This document shows, piece after piece, positions 10,840 to 22,600 of a DNA stretch of 64,000 nucleotides. The DNA is taken from the NCBI GenBank assembly GCA_029531795.1, contig JAPEIS010000007.1, positions 2,666,001-2,730,000 on the forward strand. Reading direction: 5' to 3'. This DNA comes from Sclerotinia nivalis. Its lineage: Eukaryota > Ascomycota > Leotiomycetes > Helotiales > Sclerotiniaceae. The stretch's first letter is position 1, and each line of letters starts with the position of its first letter. A model generated the notes under the pieces. The model saw only the letters and a program-made list of their open reading frames with translations. It ran no database searches and had not been told where the DNA came from. The translations under genes and the position numbers were made by a program.

Positions 10840-11576
10840 ATAATTATATGTTATTTAAATTATATATAAATGATCTATAATCAATATATCATTGTATAAT
10901 TATTATACTCTTTCCTATATCATTTATATCATACGATTATTATATGTTTTCTTATATCATTTGCATTCGGGTTGTTCTAGATCCTTGGTTATCTTTATGG
11001 TTAATCGAGATGATTCTGATATAATATCATTAGAAATCATACTTCAATGATGTATCTCATCAATTAGATAACAAGGATCTAGTCTATATATATAACCTTT
11101 GATTGATAGGATCGAGAATAAGTTATTCAACAAGTTTTTATTCAATTAGATATTTAACTTTATCATTTCAAATAAAACCATCTTTATTACGAGATAGTAT
11201 AATCACAGAGCACGTTGAAGGGATTAGGAAGAAGATGGTTCTATTGAAGTGATAAAGTTAAATATCTAATTGAATAAGAATGTATTGAATGATTTACCCT
11301 CGATCCTATCAATCGAGGGTTGTATATATAGACTAGATCCTCGTTATTTAATTGATGAAATGCATTATTGAGGTATAATTTCTAGTGATATTATATTAGG
11401 ATCATCTTGATTAATCGTAAGGATAATCAAGGATTTAGAATAGCTTGAATATAAATAATATAGAAAAATATACAATGATTATATAATATAAATGATATAG
11501 AAAAGAGTATAATAATTATATAATGATGTATTAATCATAGATCATTTATATATAATTTAGATAATATATGATTATT
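10840..11576. repeat. Large inverted repeat: two LTR-F copies tail to tail
   Basis: The left arm 10840-11184 and the right arm 11232-11576 (345 bp each) are reverse complements over their length, separated by 47 bp. Both are diverged LTR-F sequence: the left in plus orientation lacking its last about 50 bp, the right in minus orientation retaining that end in the spacer (CGAGATAGTATAATCACAGAGC). No gene lies inside. In single-stranded form this would make a long hairpin. Confidence 0.85.
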
Positions 11577-12200
11577 TATAATATACTCTCCAGATCGAAA
11601 ATCGATTTGTAATAATAAAGAAAGATTATAAAAAGTAGTAATTGATTAGATATAAAGTATAGGTCTTGATAATAAATGAGTATCGATTTCGAGCGATTTC
11701 AATTGAAATTAATGGCGTGATTCAATTTGATCGATTAATTGATCATATTGATTAAATTAATCAAATTGATAATTTTATGATTATATCGATAAGGTTAATC
11801 TATTGATTATATTGATCGCTCCGAATATTGATTATTTGGATAGAGTTGATTATTTTAATCATATTGATATAAAGAAATAAGTATAAGTTATAATATATTA
11901 GTCGATTTGATTGATATAATCGGTTTTGATGAATATTAACGAACTAGCTAGTATAGTATGTATATGTAATCAAATTTCACCAATTTTATATAATATTATA
12001 ATTGGTGTTTTGTTCGAAAGTGTATAATACTATAAATAGTTTGTGATTAATATAATCGAATTAACCAAACGATATAACAAGATTTCGAAGATCACAATGA
12101 TATTCGAAAAAGGAAAGTACGATCGAAAAAGGTTTGAAAATAAATTATCTCACCCCCTATCTTCGTAGCAAGATAATTATAATAGCAACGAAGGTAATAC
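11577..12200. other. Repetitive AT-rich sequence
   Basis: 11700-11880 is a run of degenerate TTGATTATATTGAT-type words. 11955-12050 matches 12890-12985 as a direct repeat (ACCAATTTTATATAATATTATAA.. / GTGTTTTGTT), so the two sides of the LTR at 12201 share sequence. No gene is seen. Confidence 0.5.
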
Positions 12201-12488
12201 TGTGAGAAAGTTGGATTGCTAGGGCCACATACGTAGCTAGTTCATAGGCATTAGGTCACATGATCCTTCGTAGTTAAATATAAGGAGAAGGCTTTGCCTT
12301 CCCTTCTAGAATAATCAATCGTTTTCACTAGTCTTTTTGCATACCCACTGTATACAACCCCCAACCCATTGTTATTCACATTAGTTCTACTATTCGAAGT
12401 TTATACAATGTAGTCTGATCAGTTCGTATCCTATTCCCCCTCGCAGCGTGCTATCGGGACGCACGTATCTCGATCTACCTCTTTCACA
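12201..12488 (+). mobile_element. LTR G, probably solo
   Basis: 288 bp, TGTGAGAAAG...CTTTCACA, with matching inverted ends. ATAC precedes (12197-12200) and follows (12489-12492), a likely 4-5 bp target duplication, so it is probably a solo LTR. An inverted, RIP-decayed copy of exactly the same length lies at 13646-13933. Confidence 0.7.
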
Positions 12489-12492
12489 ATAC

Positions 12493-13039
12493 TTGAGGTG
12501 ATTCAAATCCTAAAGGGTATCGTGTAAGAGTGAATTGAGGAGGACCTCGATCGTATACAAATTTGACGAAATTTGTTCGTATGTTTATATGATCAATTAG
12601 TAAATGGATTATATCTTTCAATCAGTATTATATATAATACTAATCGTACCAAAATGAATAAAGGAAGCTTTCGATCGTATACTAATTCGATAAAATTCAT
12701 TTGTAAATGTATACTATCGGTTTACTATCCAATTTTGAATAGTATCATTTTTATACCGAGGATTGAAAAAAGAAAAGATATCGAAAATAAAGAATATTAA
12801 GAAAAATCGACAATGAATTAAATAGCTTTTGTTCTATTATAGATTTTTTGAATAAAAGGATATTATAACAATAATTACGAATTAATTAATGTTGTATATA
12901 TATATAAACAAATTTTACCAATTTTGTATAGTATTATAATAGTGTTTTGTTTGTATAAATACAATACAGTAGATAATCTGTAATTGTTCTTATTCAATCT
13001 TTATGATCCTATTGTTAATATTCTATAGATTCAAAAGAG
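12493..13039. other. AT-rich interval with a weak 122-bp duplication
   Basis: 12547-12612 and 12669-12736 share TCGATCGTATAC and following sequence at a 122-bp offset. An open frame 12573-12800 crosses it without recognisable domains. The right copy of the 11955 direct repeat is at 12890-12985. Confidence 0.4.
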
Positions 13040-13640
13040 AACAGAAATATTCGAATTTTTGTTGTATAAAATTCTTAATGAATCCGTCAATTATTATATC
13101 GATTATTGGAAGGTAGATTATATAAAAGTTTTCTTTTGAATATTCCTATTGCAACTATATATTCTGTATATCGATATACTTGAGTTTTGTAATAATTCGT
13201 TTGTTTTCATCAATCATCAGTCTAATTGTTTATTGATTATCATAGAATATTAATATTGGTTCTTTTATTGCAAAATCGATTTCCTTTAGAAAGTATAAAA
13301 TTGCTATAATTTCTTTTGGTGTATATTTAATACCGAGTAATTCAGTTTCAATGGTTGAAGTAATTACAATATCCTGTTTAAATATTTTCTATATAACTAA
13401 ATTATCGAAAAAGAATATAATGTACTTTTAAGATGATCGATGTATATCAGAATCATTTGCGAAAGAAGTATTTGAGAAAACAAGAAATTATGATATCTGA
13501 TTATTATTGTATTGTATTATAAGAAATCTTATATTTCAAAAATATTCAAGATAGTGATCAACGGTTTTCATATATTCAATCGATAGATTGATCAAATAGT
13601 AGCTCAATTGCAAAATAATGAATAAAACATTTGCTTTTAT
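13040..13640 (-). pseudogene. Ty1/copia RNase H fragment
   Basis: On the minus strand the decayed frame reads, in order, SYYLINLSIEYMKTVDHYL, SNTSFANDSDIHRSS, ITSTIETELLGIKYTPKEI, LFYDNQ and RLMIDENKRI. These match the end of copia reverse transcriptase and its RNase H (the D-x-S-F-A start, the (S)TEAEL block, the Y-D-N-Q block). Internal stops and shifts are frequent. The catalytic RT core is missing upstream, where an LTR copy (13646-13933) abuts. Confidence 0.7.
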
Positions 13641-13645
13641 TATAA

Positions 13646-13933
13646 TATAAAAGAGGTAGGTCGAGATACGTGCGTCCCGATAGCATACTGCAAAGGGGAA
13701 TAGGATATGAATTGATCAGATTATATTGTATAAACTTCGAATAGTAGAATTAATGTGAATAACAATGGGTTGGGGATTGTATATAATGGGTATACAAAAA
13801 GATTAATGAAAACGATTGATTATTCTAGAAGGGAAGACGAAGTCTTTTTTTTATATTTAATTATAAAGGATTATATGATCTAATGTTTATGAATTAGTTA
13901 TATATATGGTTTTAGCAATCCAATTTTCTTATA
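13646..13933 (-). mobile_element. LTR G, second copy, inverted
   Basis: Reverse complement of the 12201-12488 LTR over all 288 bp, with ends decayed to TATAAGAAAA...CTCTTTTATA (transitions at the TG/CA bases). No target duplication was found. It sits directly upstream of the copia RNase H remnant on the same strand. Confidence 0.75.
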
Positions 13934-14079
13934 TCTTTTCTTTTCCGGAAATATATAATCTATTTTAGTCAAAAACCTATTTGCGATGTAAAAACCAGAT
14001 TAGAATATCAAGGAAAAAGGTTATTGAGTACTTTTTAAGATTATTTTAAAAGATCAGTATCGTTTATAAATTCAAGAGA

Positions 14080-15561
14080 TCAAATTTGTTGGATAAACAA
14101 GTCTTTCAAAATCGATATTAACCTTTTGAATTGGAGGAATATTTCTAATAGTAATTGTCTTTAGGCGTTTGGTAATAAACTTCGTTCCAGGTTTCTTCTG
14201 AGCACTTTGAAGATGGTTTGAATATTGGACTGATAATACTAATTCTTTAAATCTTTGATTTGTTTTTAAAAAAGGGTTTTTTCTTTTCCGAATCGATTTC
14301 TTTAGATCTTTTTGTAGTCCAGTTGATTGTATAGATGGTTTTCGAGCTGATTTTCGATTAGAGTCAGACGTTTCATTTCGATCTTTTGAAGGTTCAATAA
14401 TAGGTTTTTTTATTCCCTTTTCTTTTGATCTTTTTGGAATACAAAGGATTATTCCGATTAAGAGCTTAGTATTAGCTAAATTGATAATTTCCTATCCAAA
14501 AGTAATATCATTCTCTGGGAATTCTTGATATTCGAAATCTTTGTTTTGAAAAGTCTTCAATTGCTTCTTGATAATCTTATAATTTACGAATAAGGATTGG
14601 TCTCTTCATTACTTTTCTTTTTGAATAAATATACCAATTAGAGATATCAAGATTTCTATTATCTGAATAATCCATTTCTGATATTATCTTCTGAATTTAT
14701 TATCGTTGAATCCGAATAATATATTTGTATACTATTTGACAATAATGAAGTTCTACAACAATGATCCTAAAAGGGCTATAAAAACGGATTCAAATGATGC
14801 AAAGTTAATATTAAAAATGGAAAAGCGAGAAATATAAACTTTTTTTTATTGAATTTGTTTAATTCGAAAGGAATAGTTTGATTCTGAAGGAAATGCTAGA
14901 GATTTTTGTAAGAGCTACTATCCTTCATTTCTTGATCATTAGAGGCGATAATGAGATATGATATTGGTACCAAGGTAGATCTGTAAATCCCTGAAGAATT
15001 ATTGAACCAAAGAATAGTACCAGATTGAAGTATAATTATACAAGAATTAGTTTTAGTTAAATCTCTTCAATAGAAATTGTTATTATATTCAACTTTTTAG
15101 AATATATCTCTTTATATTGTTTAATCAAGATTATATTAAGGTTGATAAAAGAAAGAATGCTTCTTCAAAAGATCTCGAATTAGTTTGTAATCCTTATCGA
15201 AGATACTCGGAATAAGAACTTGGTATTTCTTATGGATATTTTCGATTGATTCTTCTAATTAGAGTAAATCAATTATAATAATAACCCTTTTAAAAGTTTC
15301 TGATATATATTTCTTAGAAATCAGATTGAAAAGGTCAGAAAATGAATAATAATAGATAAACTTCCAATTATAATTAGAAAACTGTAATATTAACAAAAGA
15401 ACAAAGATAAAACAGAACTTATAGTTTTTTCGAGTGTGAATAACAATTTACTATAAGAATGGATTACTTTTAAAAAGGAATTGAATAAAAGAAAAATAAC
15501 AATTTAGAAATGGATTTCTTTTAAGGATTTTATAGAAATATTATTCATAAATAGTAAAAAC
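14080..15561 (-). pseudogene. Unidentified large coding remnant, part 2
   Basis: The minus strand stays open in long stretches with stops mostly at positions expected from Gln or Trp codons. Segments include IENIHKKYQVLIPSIFDKDY, GTILWFNNSSGIYRSTLVP, a KRSKEKGIKKPIIEPSKDRN basic stretch and RKSARKPSIQSTGLQKDLKK, then a further Lys/Arg-rich region to about 14080. It abuts element A1 at its target duplication, and 22601-24237 on the far side of A1 has the same character, so both are probably one coding unit cut by A1. The family is not recognised; a copia polyprotein (linker before RT) is one possibility, given the copia RNase H downstream. Confidence 0.4.
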
Positions 15562-15566
15562 ATTAT

Positions 15567-15712
15567 TATCACGGTGGTGGTAGGGTGCTTTAAGATATGA
15601 TGATATTCTATGAAGAAGGAAGAAGGTGCTAGGAAGAGCGCCGACTATATGGGGGATAGATGCCTTAGGCAGTTATACAGACTAGTTAGGAACGGATTAC
15701 GAATCTGTGACA
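15567..15712 (-). repeat. A1 3' LTR
   Basis: 146 bp, TATCACGG...CTGTGACA on the plus strand. It includes a doubled GAAGAAG motif absent from the related 139-bp solo LTR at 27882. The terminal TA in place of TG/CA is a transition. Confidence 0.9.
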
Positions 15713-16083
15713 GTATCTCTTTCCTCAAAGTCTAGTTTGTTCTCAAACTATTGATAAAAACTTTTTTGAAAAACAATTGTTCAAGCAAAATCTTATCCAA
15801 GCGCCCCAAATTCCTGAGTTGTAAGTCCACCTTTCAAATTTTTAAGATTGTCTTAAAATTTGAGATATTATTTTTCTGTTTAAGCAAATTGTATTTTCTT
15901 TCTTGTTGATTGTTGTAAAGTCTTTGTAGAAGCTAAAACTGGCAACAGTATTGCAGCGTTTGGGTGATCCAAGATCTATAATGGTAATCTAGGTTTCTTG
16001 GGGTGTAAACAATGGTAATCGATCAAAGTTTTCTTATTGCTTTTTAGATCTGATACTGGTTGCTAGATTAATGTGTAATATTT

Positions 16084-17100
16084 TTATTTGATTTGATAAT
16101 AATAATTATCTTTATTGTAATTATCAAGTATACTTTCAAATATCCATTTTTGAATTGGTTTTTTTTTTCCGTTTTCTCTTTCGAGGATTCTATCTCTTAT
16201 AGTTTTCGATTCCGATTTGTTAATTAAAGTTTGTCCTGGGAAATAAGGTTTTGGATATGTTAGTTTTAGCAATGAATGATGGAATACTGGGAAAATTCGT
16301 ATATTTTCTGGTAGTTTGATTAAGCAAGTATGTGGATAGATCTTTATTATTTTGTATAATCCGATTTATTTATTATTGAGCTTTTTTGTTTTACAAAATA
16401 TCTTTATGTTTTTTGTATTTATATATATTTTTTGTCCTTTTGTATATTGTGACGAATCTGATTTATTCCGATTTGTATATTCCTTGTAAATTGCAATAGA
16501 TTGTTTCGCAAATGCTTTGAATTGATCCAGGATATGTTCTATTTTATCGGTTATTTTGTTTCCTTTAAAGAATTCGTGTTTTTGAGTTATTGTTATATCT
16601 AAAGGGTAGAGTTTATTAGGTTTTATATTCAATTATAGATTAAAATTGTAATTTGCAAAAAACAACAAACAGTTTGTTGTTTCAGAAACCAAGTTGTTTG
16701 AAGCAAATTCTACTAATGGTAATTATTCTATTCAATCATTTTGATAAAAGTTTATGAATGTATACAAATACTGTTCTAGAATTAAATTGATTTATTCTAT
16801 TTGATTGTCTATCTGTAGATGAAACATTGAGTTGTATTTAAGGGCTACTTTTAATCGTTCAGAAAGCTATATTCAGAATCCCGATACAAATTGTATTCCT
16901 CGATCTGAAATAATATTTTCCGGGAGATTATATAATATATAAACACAACTAATAAAAGCATTAATCAATTCTTTTGTTGTTAAAGATTTTGTATTTATAA
17001 AATGTTTCATTTTTGTTAATCTATAAATAATTATTAATATATATTTGTATGTTGAATTATAGTATTTACAATTTAGCAAAGGTGTAATATAATCGATTGA
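16084..17100 (-). pseudogene. A1 integrase and C-terminal chromodomain
   Basis: Open blocks 17079-16873 (integrase core: YKYILIIIYRLTKMKHFI; NIISDRGIQF with the second catalytic Asp), 16632-16366 (integrase C-terminal part, GQKIYINTKNIK) and 16272-16084 (ERENGKKKPIQKWIFESILD, then YYYQIK, the chromodomain start). The rest of the chromodomain is lost to stops. Chromoviral integrases use this domain to target histone-marked chromatin. Confidence 0.8.
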
Positions 17101-17699
17101 AATATCTAATTATAATTGGAAAGGAACAGGCAACGATTTCAGAAATCCTAGAAGGGATGATTTTGGGGATTTTGTTCGAATATAAAGTTTACAAATTTGA
17201 ATATAGGCATCTATTTCTTGATGTATCTGTGATCACCAATAGCTTTTGAAGATCAAATTAATAATCTTCGTGCAACCAGAATAGTCAACAGAACCCAACG
17301 AATATATTCTATATAAAATTTATATCTTCAGTTCATTATCAAACGGAATTTATAGTTTTTTATGATAGTAGATTTTATTATTGTAAATATAACAATCCTG
17401 TATAATTATTCGTAAGATTTTCCTAAATTCTTTTGGCTATTTAATTGTAAAGAGATCTTCGATTGTTGATATTAATTGTTTGATCATATCTGATCTATTG
17501 TATACTGTATCAATGAATTCGTCGATAAGTTTATTTTCAAATAATATTGTCTAATCTGTTGTAGTTAATGAAAGGTCATTTATAAGTTTTTTGTATAGAT
17601 CTATATTGAATCTATCAATAGATAAAACAATACACTTCTAGTTTTTTAAATATTCATTATTGAGATCAAAGCTATCAGATCGATCCTTTTATCAACAGC

Positions 17700-19160
17700 T
17701 CAAAATATCTAACCGAATTGTTTTGGTTTTTGATCGATAAACAATTCGGAAATTGTATTGAAATAGAAATTCTGATTATTATACTTGATATTGATTTAAT
17801 GCTTTCGTTATTGTAAAGTATTCCAGATTCTTATAATCGATCAGGATTTCGAATTTCTATTAAGATCCTTATAATTCCGATCGTTATTCCTTTATTGATT
17901 TAATAATTGTCGGAACATGGTCACGTGTTGTTACCCCACCTTGATATATAACCTCTCCGTACGGAGAGAACCTTAGAAGAAAAACAACTCATCATACAAT
18001 ACAATATTATTCATCTAATTTGAATACCGTTGTTATCCCCTGTCTTCCCAACAATAATAGCTAATAGTTTTTTATTATAAATCTTATAATTACATTCAAC
18101 AATCGAATATTTCGAAGAAAAATATACTACTAATTGTAAAACATTATTATCATCATACTGAAAAAGTACCCCTCCTGAAATCCAATCCGAAACATCTATT
18201 TCCAATACAGTTTTCCTATTATAGTTAAAATAAATAAATACTGGAATTATTGTAAATACTTTCTTTAGGTTCTCGAATACTATTATATAATCGTTCTTTC
18301 ATTACCAATCTATTCCTTTCTGCAAAAGATCATTTAAAGGATAATAGATTTTTGAAAAGTCTTTTATAAATCGATAATAAAAATTCGTGAAGCCGAGGAA
18401 TCGTTGTAAATCTTTAATAGATATTGATTATATTCAAGAAATAATAGCTGATACTTTATTTTGATCTATTTTTATATTTTTGATTGTGATTATAAAATTT
18501 AAATATTTTGTAAAAGTTGTTTCGAATTTGTATTTATTAATATCGATTTGTAAGTCAGTATCTTGTAGTTTCTGGATTATATTGCGAATATGTTTTTGAT
18601 ATTGATTTTTATCTTCGAAGTATATGAAAACGTTATCGAGGTATGCAATGCAATATTTATCTAATTCGTTAAGCAAAGTGTGATTAATATAGTATTGGAA
18701 TAACGTTGATGTATTGCAAAGACCAAAAGGTATAATTAGTAATTCGAATAATCCAAATCGAGTAATGAAAACGGTTTTTTATTTATTATTCTCTATAATA
18801 CAAAGTTTGTTGAAAGCAATAATAATATCTAATTTGATATAGATTTTTGTATTGCAAAAAACATCCAGAGTTTTTCGAACAATTGATAAAGGGTATCGAT
18901 TCTTAATAGTAACATTATTCAAACTATGATAATTCTAATAGATACAAACTCCTTTATCAAATTTGATTGCTAAAAGTAATGGGGCTGCATTTCGTAATCT
19001 TGATTCCCGAATGAAACCTTTGATAAGATTGTTATCGATTCATTTTCGAATTACCTTTAATTCGAGAAAAAACAAAGGGCGATTTTTGAAATATAAAGGT
19101 TCTTTTCCAAGTATTAATTTTATCTTGTAATCCTATACCCGATATAAAAAAAGTATATCT
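17700..19160 (-). pseudogene. A1 reverse transcriptase / RNase H, split by solo LTR
   Basis: The RT palm is at 18676-18434: YCIAYLDNVFIYFED, where the catalytic YLDD reads YLDN, followed by the thumb HIRNIIQKLQDTDLQIDINK. Upstream RT motifs are decayed in 18700-19160. RNase H starts MEIDVSDWISGGVLFQYDD (18205) and runs to LLAII, where a solo LTR interrupts it, and resumes at 17907 with IIKSIKE and FEILIDYKNLEYF down to about 17800. Confidence 0.85.
17908..18053 (+). mobile_element. Solo LTR inserted in A1 RNase H
   Basis: 146 bp, TGTCGGAACATGG...CTTCCCAACA, flanked by a perfect 5-bp duplication ATAAT (17903-17907 and 18054-18058). It contains TATATAA and an internal palindrome CTCTCCGTACGGAGAG. 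Removing it and one duplication restores the RNase H frame. No internal coding region remains, so this is a recombined remnant of an element family not otherwise seen here. Confidence 0.9.
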
Positions 19161-20260
19161 ATATAATGAAATAGAAAAGCAAATAGCTTATCTTGAAACT
19201 ATAAAGGAAGCTTTTCCCTGATTTCGTTATCGCTGAATAGCGATTTGCTATTGAGGAATTTTTCGATATTTATCTCTATTATCTTCCAAAATTGTTCTAG
19301 TTGATAATAATGATAAACAAAATCGTAAAACTTCGAAGATACTTTGATTAATACATCGATAATATTGCCTTTTCCATATAATATATCCTTAAAGTTTTGT
19401 TTTTGAAGAATTAGGATTATTGTTGCTTTATATAAGTATTCTTATCGAATAATCTCTTTTGTTCAATTTAATTCTTCTTATATAAAGTATATAATTTTTA
19501 TTTTATTCTATTGACAAAAAGATATAAAACTAGTAGCTTATAATCAATAGATATTATCTAAATCTAATCTTGTATTAAAAGTGATTTCGATTTGCTCTTT
19601 TGGGATTGGGATTGATAGCAATGGTAAGGGTTCATTCTTTGGTATTGATTTCGGTCGATATTATCCAACGATCTTTTGTATAAACTTATACTGAATAGAA
19701 TATCGGTTTAATATTATTTATACTTGAGATGATACTCCCTTATTGCAAACTTTTGTATAATAATGATTTACACTGAGTATTAAGATCTTATTGATTTGCA
19801 AATCGATTCCAAAATCTTCTATCGATTTATAATTTTCGTTTGTAGAAATTGATTCATTATAATCTTGCTTTGATGGCTTTTTTAAGATTGTCTTAAAATT
19901 TTGAATATATATTTCGTTGTCTTTATTTCTATCTTCGATAAATGATAATAAATATTAGGAAGGATTCTTTTTTGTATTGAAAAGGAAAGTTTTAATTAGA
20001 AATAATATATTAAGGATTTTATCGATAAATGATTTTGTAGATATATTATTTTTATATATTTGATTTATATATATTAACAAAGGGATTGTTGGTATTTGTA
20101 TTAGATCGAATGTATTATAAGAGCAACAATGAATTATACAATATTGAAAATTGAAAGAGAAAATTATATTCTATCAGTTTATATATGGATTATGGTATTG
20201 TAATTATGATAATCCGAAAATAACTGGAGTTTCTTTGGAAAGTTTTGTAATAAAGAATAA

Positions 20261-20452
20261 TTATATTTTTTTATATTGTTTTATTGTTATATCTATTACG
20301 AAATAATCAATAATGATATCTATAGTATTTCTATTTACCAAACGGAGTTCGTAATAATATAGTAAGGGTCGAATTGGGATATTGTTTCGATCAACGAAAA
20401 AATGATCAGCGAATATCTTTCCTAAATATCCATTATCAATCAAATTAATCAT
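20261..20452 (-). pseudogene. A1 retropepsin-like protease fragment
   Basis: Minus frame 20452-20261 reads INLIDNGYLGKIFADHFFVD and DIIIDYFVIDITI. The position between gag and RT and the similarity to the protease of B1/B2 (LIDSE-C-x-G-E...) identify it. The D-S/T-G triad reads DNG. Confidence 0.65.
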
Positions 20453-20639
20453 ATTGAAGGAAAAGAAGTATATTGAGAATATAATGATTTGAACGAATAG
20501 AGATTTGCTATCTATAGAATTAAACTATAAAGGTTCTTTGTTAATTATTGCTCGTTATATCCATTCTATATCCCTTGATAATCTTTGCGAACGATTTATC
20601 GTAAAGGTTAAACTTTTCCCGAGTGCTTTTGAATAGATA

Positions 20640-22330
20640 TAGATAACGGTAATACTATATTACAAGAAAGTATATTTGATACGCTTTCTGATGATGTCAA
20701 TGTTTTTTCTTCAACAAACCCAGTAAATGTATTAAGGTTTTGTTATTGATGATTATTGTAATTTTGATAATTACTTTGTTGGAAACTTCTATAACTAATT
20801 GAATTAAAAAAATGATATTGTTGAGTTTGAGACTATATTTGATATCCTTCTCGTTGATAGCTATCTCGATTGATTGAATTGCTCGGACAGTATTATTGAT
20901 TTTGATGTAATTGATGATTACCTTTCAAATAACTACTTCCACAGAAAATACCTTTATATTCGCTTGCATTTCTTATAGTATTGACTTGTTTCTTTGTTTT
21001 ACAATCTGCAACTCGATATTCAGATTATTTACAAAAATGATATAGATTATGAAAATATTTGTACTCTCTTTGTATTTGTTTTGGAATTCTGATTGCATCG
21101 AAATCTATAGAGTTGCTTTGGATATAAGATATTAGCAATACTTATCGTTAAATATAAATTGAATTAGATTTCGAAAAGTTTGTATTGTAATATTTGTTAT
21201 TCTAACAATTTTGGCTTTATATTTAGAACTTCTTTTTTTATTCTTTAATATCAATGAATTCATAAGGATTTGAATTGCCTTTTACTAATGTCTTCAATTC
21301 GTTGATAACTTTTTGTTTCATTGCAAGGATTATTTCTTAAGGAGTTTTTCCATTAAGTATATCCAAATATTCCAATTGTGAATAAAAAAAGAGAAATAAG
21401 ATTTTGTTGTTCATTTTGAGTTTGTTGAATTTGATTACTGCTTTACATTCAATGTCAATCGAAATATAAAGATTATCGAGTTTCTTCAAGAATATATTCG
21501 TAGTAGTAAATTCCGATATATTATTTATAATTCCTTCAATATCCTTTCGTTTTTCTTATCGAATTGTTCTTTCCAAAAGTGAAACTATATATAACAATTT
21601 CTTTTGTTCTATATCGAAAACTGCAGGATCGTTTTTCCAATAGATATGTAAACCCATTTTCCAATCTTCATATTCGCTTTGTCGAATCAAAAGGCCTGTT
21701 TTTTCACCTTTGAATGATTCAGGATTCTTTATGGTTTATTGTAGTCGATAAGTTGATATAATAAGGTTTGCACCGATAAATGATTGATCAAATTGTTCTC
21801 GAAAAGCAGAATTCTGAATTATTAATCTTGTATTAACTGTATTATTTAATTACAGATCTCTTTGTAATATATATATTTCTTGTCAGTATTGTTCTACTTG
21901 AATTAACATTTGTTTTGTGAAACTAAACAAATATTGTATATATACGATAGCTTCAAGATTCTATGTATTGATAAATATATCGAAAACAGGGGTTGGATCT
22001 TTAAGGTCTCTATTTTCAACACTGAAAAGCTCATATATAAACTATTGATAATTAAAGAAAATAGATTTAATATACTCTCGAAATTCAAGCATTATCTTTG
22101 ATCGGATTAAAAATATCGATGATTCTAATAGGATTGATTGAATGGTATTCGATATAATGATAGATTATTTAAAACAGTTTTAAAAAATAGAGTATAATTG
22201 TAAAGTCTTTGATTTCGAGTATATAACGATATAGTACTAGTTAAATCAAGGTCTGGATCTGAATCTAAATCTGAATCTGAGTCTGGGTCTGGATCTAGGT
22301 CTGGATTGGAATCGAATTGAAGCGTTGTTT
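20640..22330 (-). pseudogene. A1 gag region
   Basis: Decayed minus-strand coding includes FKGEKTGLLIRQSEYEDWKM (about 21690) and LDNLYISIDIE (about 21480). These align with the gag of B1/B2 (RQKDYQSWKLGLQF; LDKLYISVDIE). Near its N-terminus (22250-22315) is a hexanucleotide-based acidic tract of alternating Asp with Ser, Pro or Leu. Confidence 0.65.
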
Positions 22331-22449
22331 ATTGTTTATCGATATATTAATAATCGAAGTTTCCGAGTATTTCGTAAAATTGATTATTTGGCAAGACTAG
22401 ACTGTCTTTCCCGTTAAACAACAGAGTTTTTATAAAGGGTAGAATATAC

Positions 22450-22595
22450 TATCACAATAATGATAGAGTGCTTTAAGATATAATGATATTCTACAAAGAA
22501 GGAAGAAGGTGTTAGGAAAAGCGTCGACTATATAGGGGATGGGTGTCTTAAGCAGCCATACAGACTAGCTAGGAACGGGTTACGAACCCGTGACA
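22450..22595 (-). repeat. A1 5' LTR
   Basis: 146 bp, the same length as the 3' LTR, ending GTTACGAACCCGTGACA on the plus strand and starting TATCACAA. Differences from the 3' LTR are transitions. Confidence 0.9.
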
Positions 22596-22600
22596 ATTAT

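Larger units (their letters stand above)
15567..22595 (-). mobile_element. Ty3/gypsy chromodomain retrotransposon A1
   Basis: It is bounded by 146-bp direct LTRs and a 5-bp target duplication ATTAT (15562-15566 and 22596-22600). Total 7029 bp, or 6878 bp without the inserted solo LTR and its duplication. Order on the minus strand: gag, protease, reverse transcriptase, RNase H, integrase, chromodomain, as in chromoviruses. The whole element is AT-shifted with many stops, so it is inactive. It interrupts an unidentified coding remnant. Confidence 0.92.
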
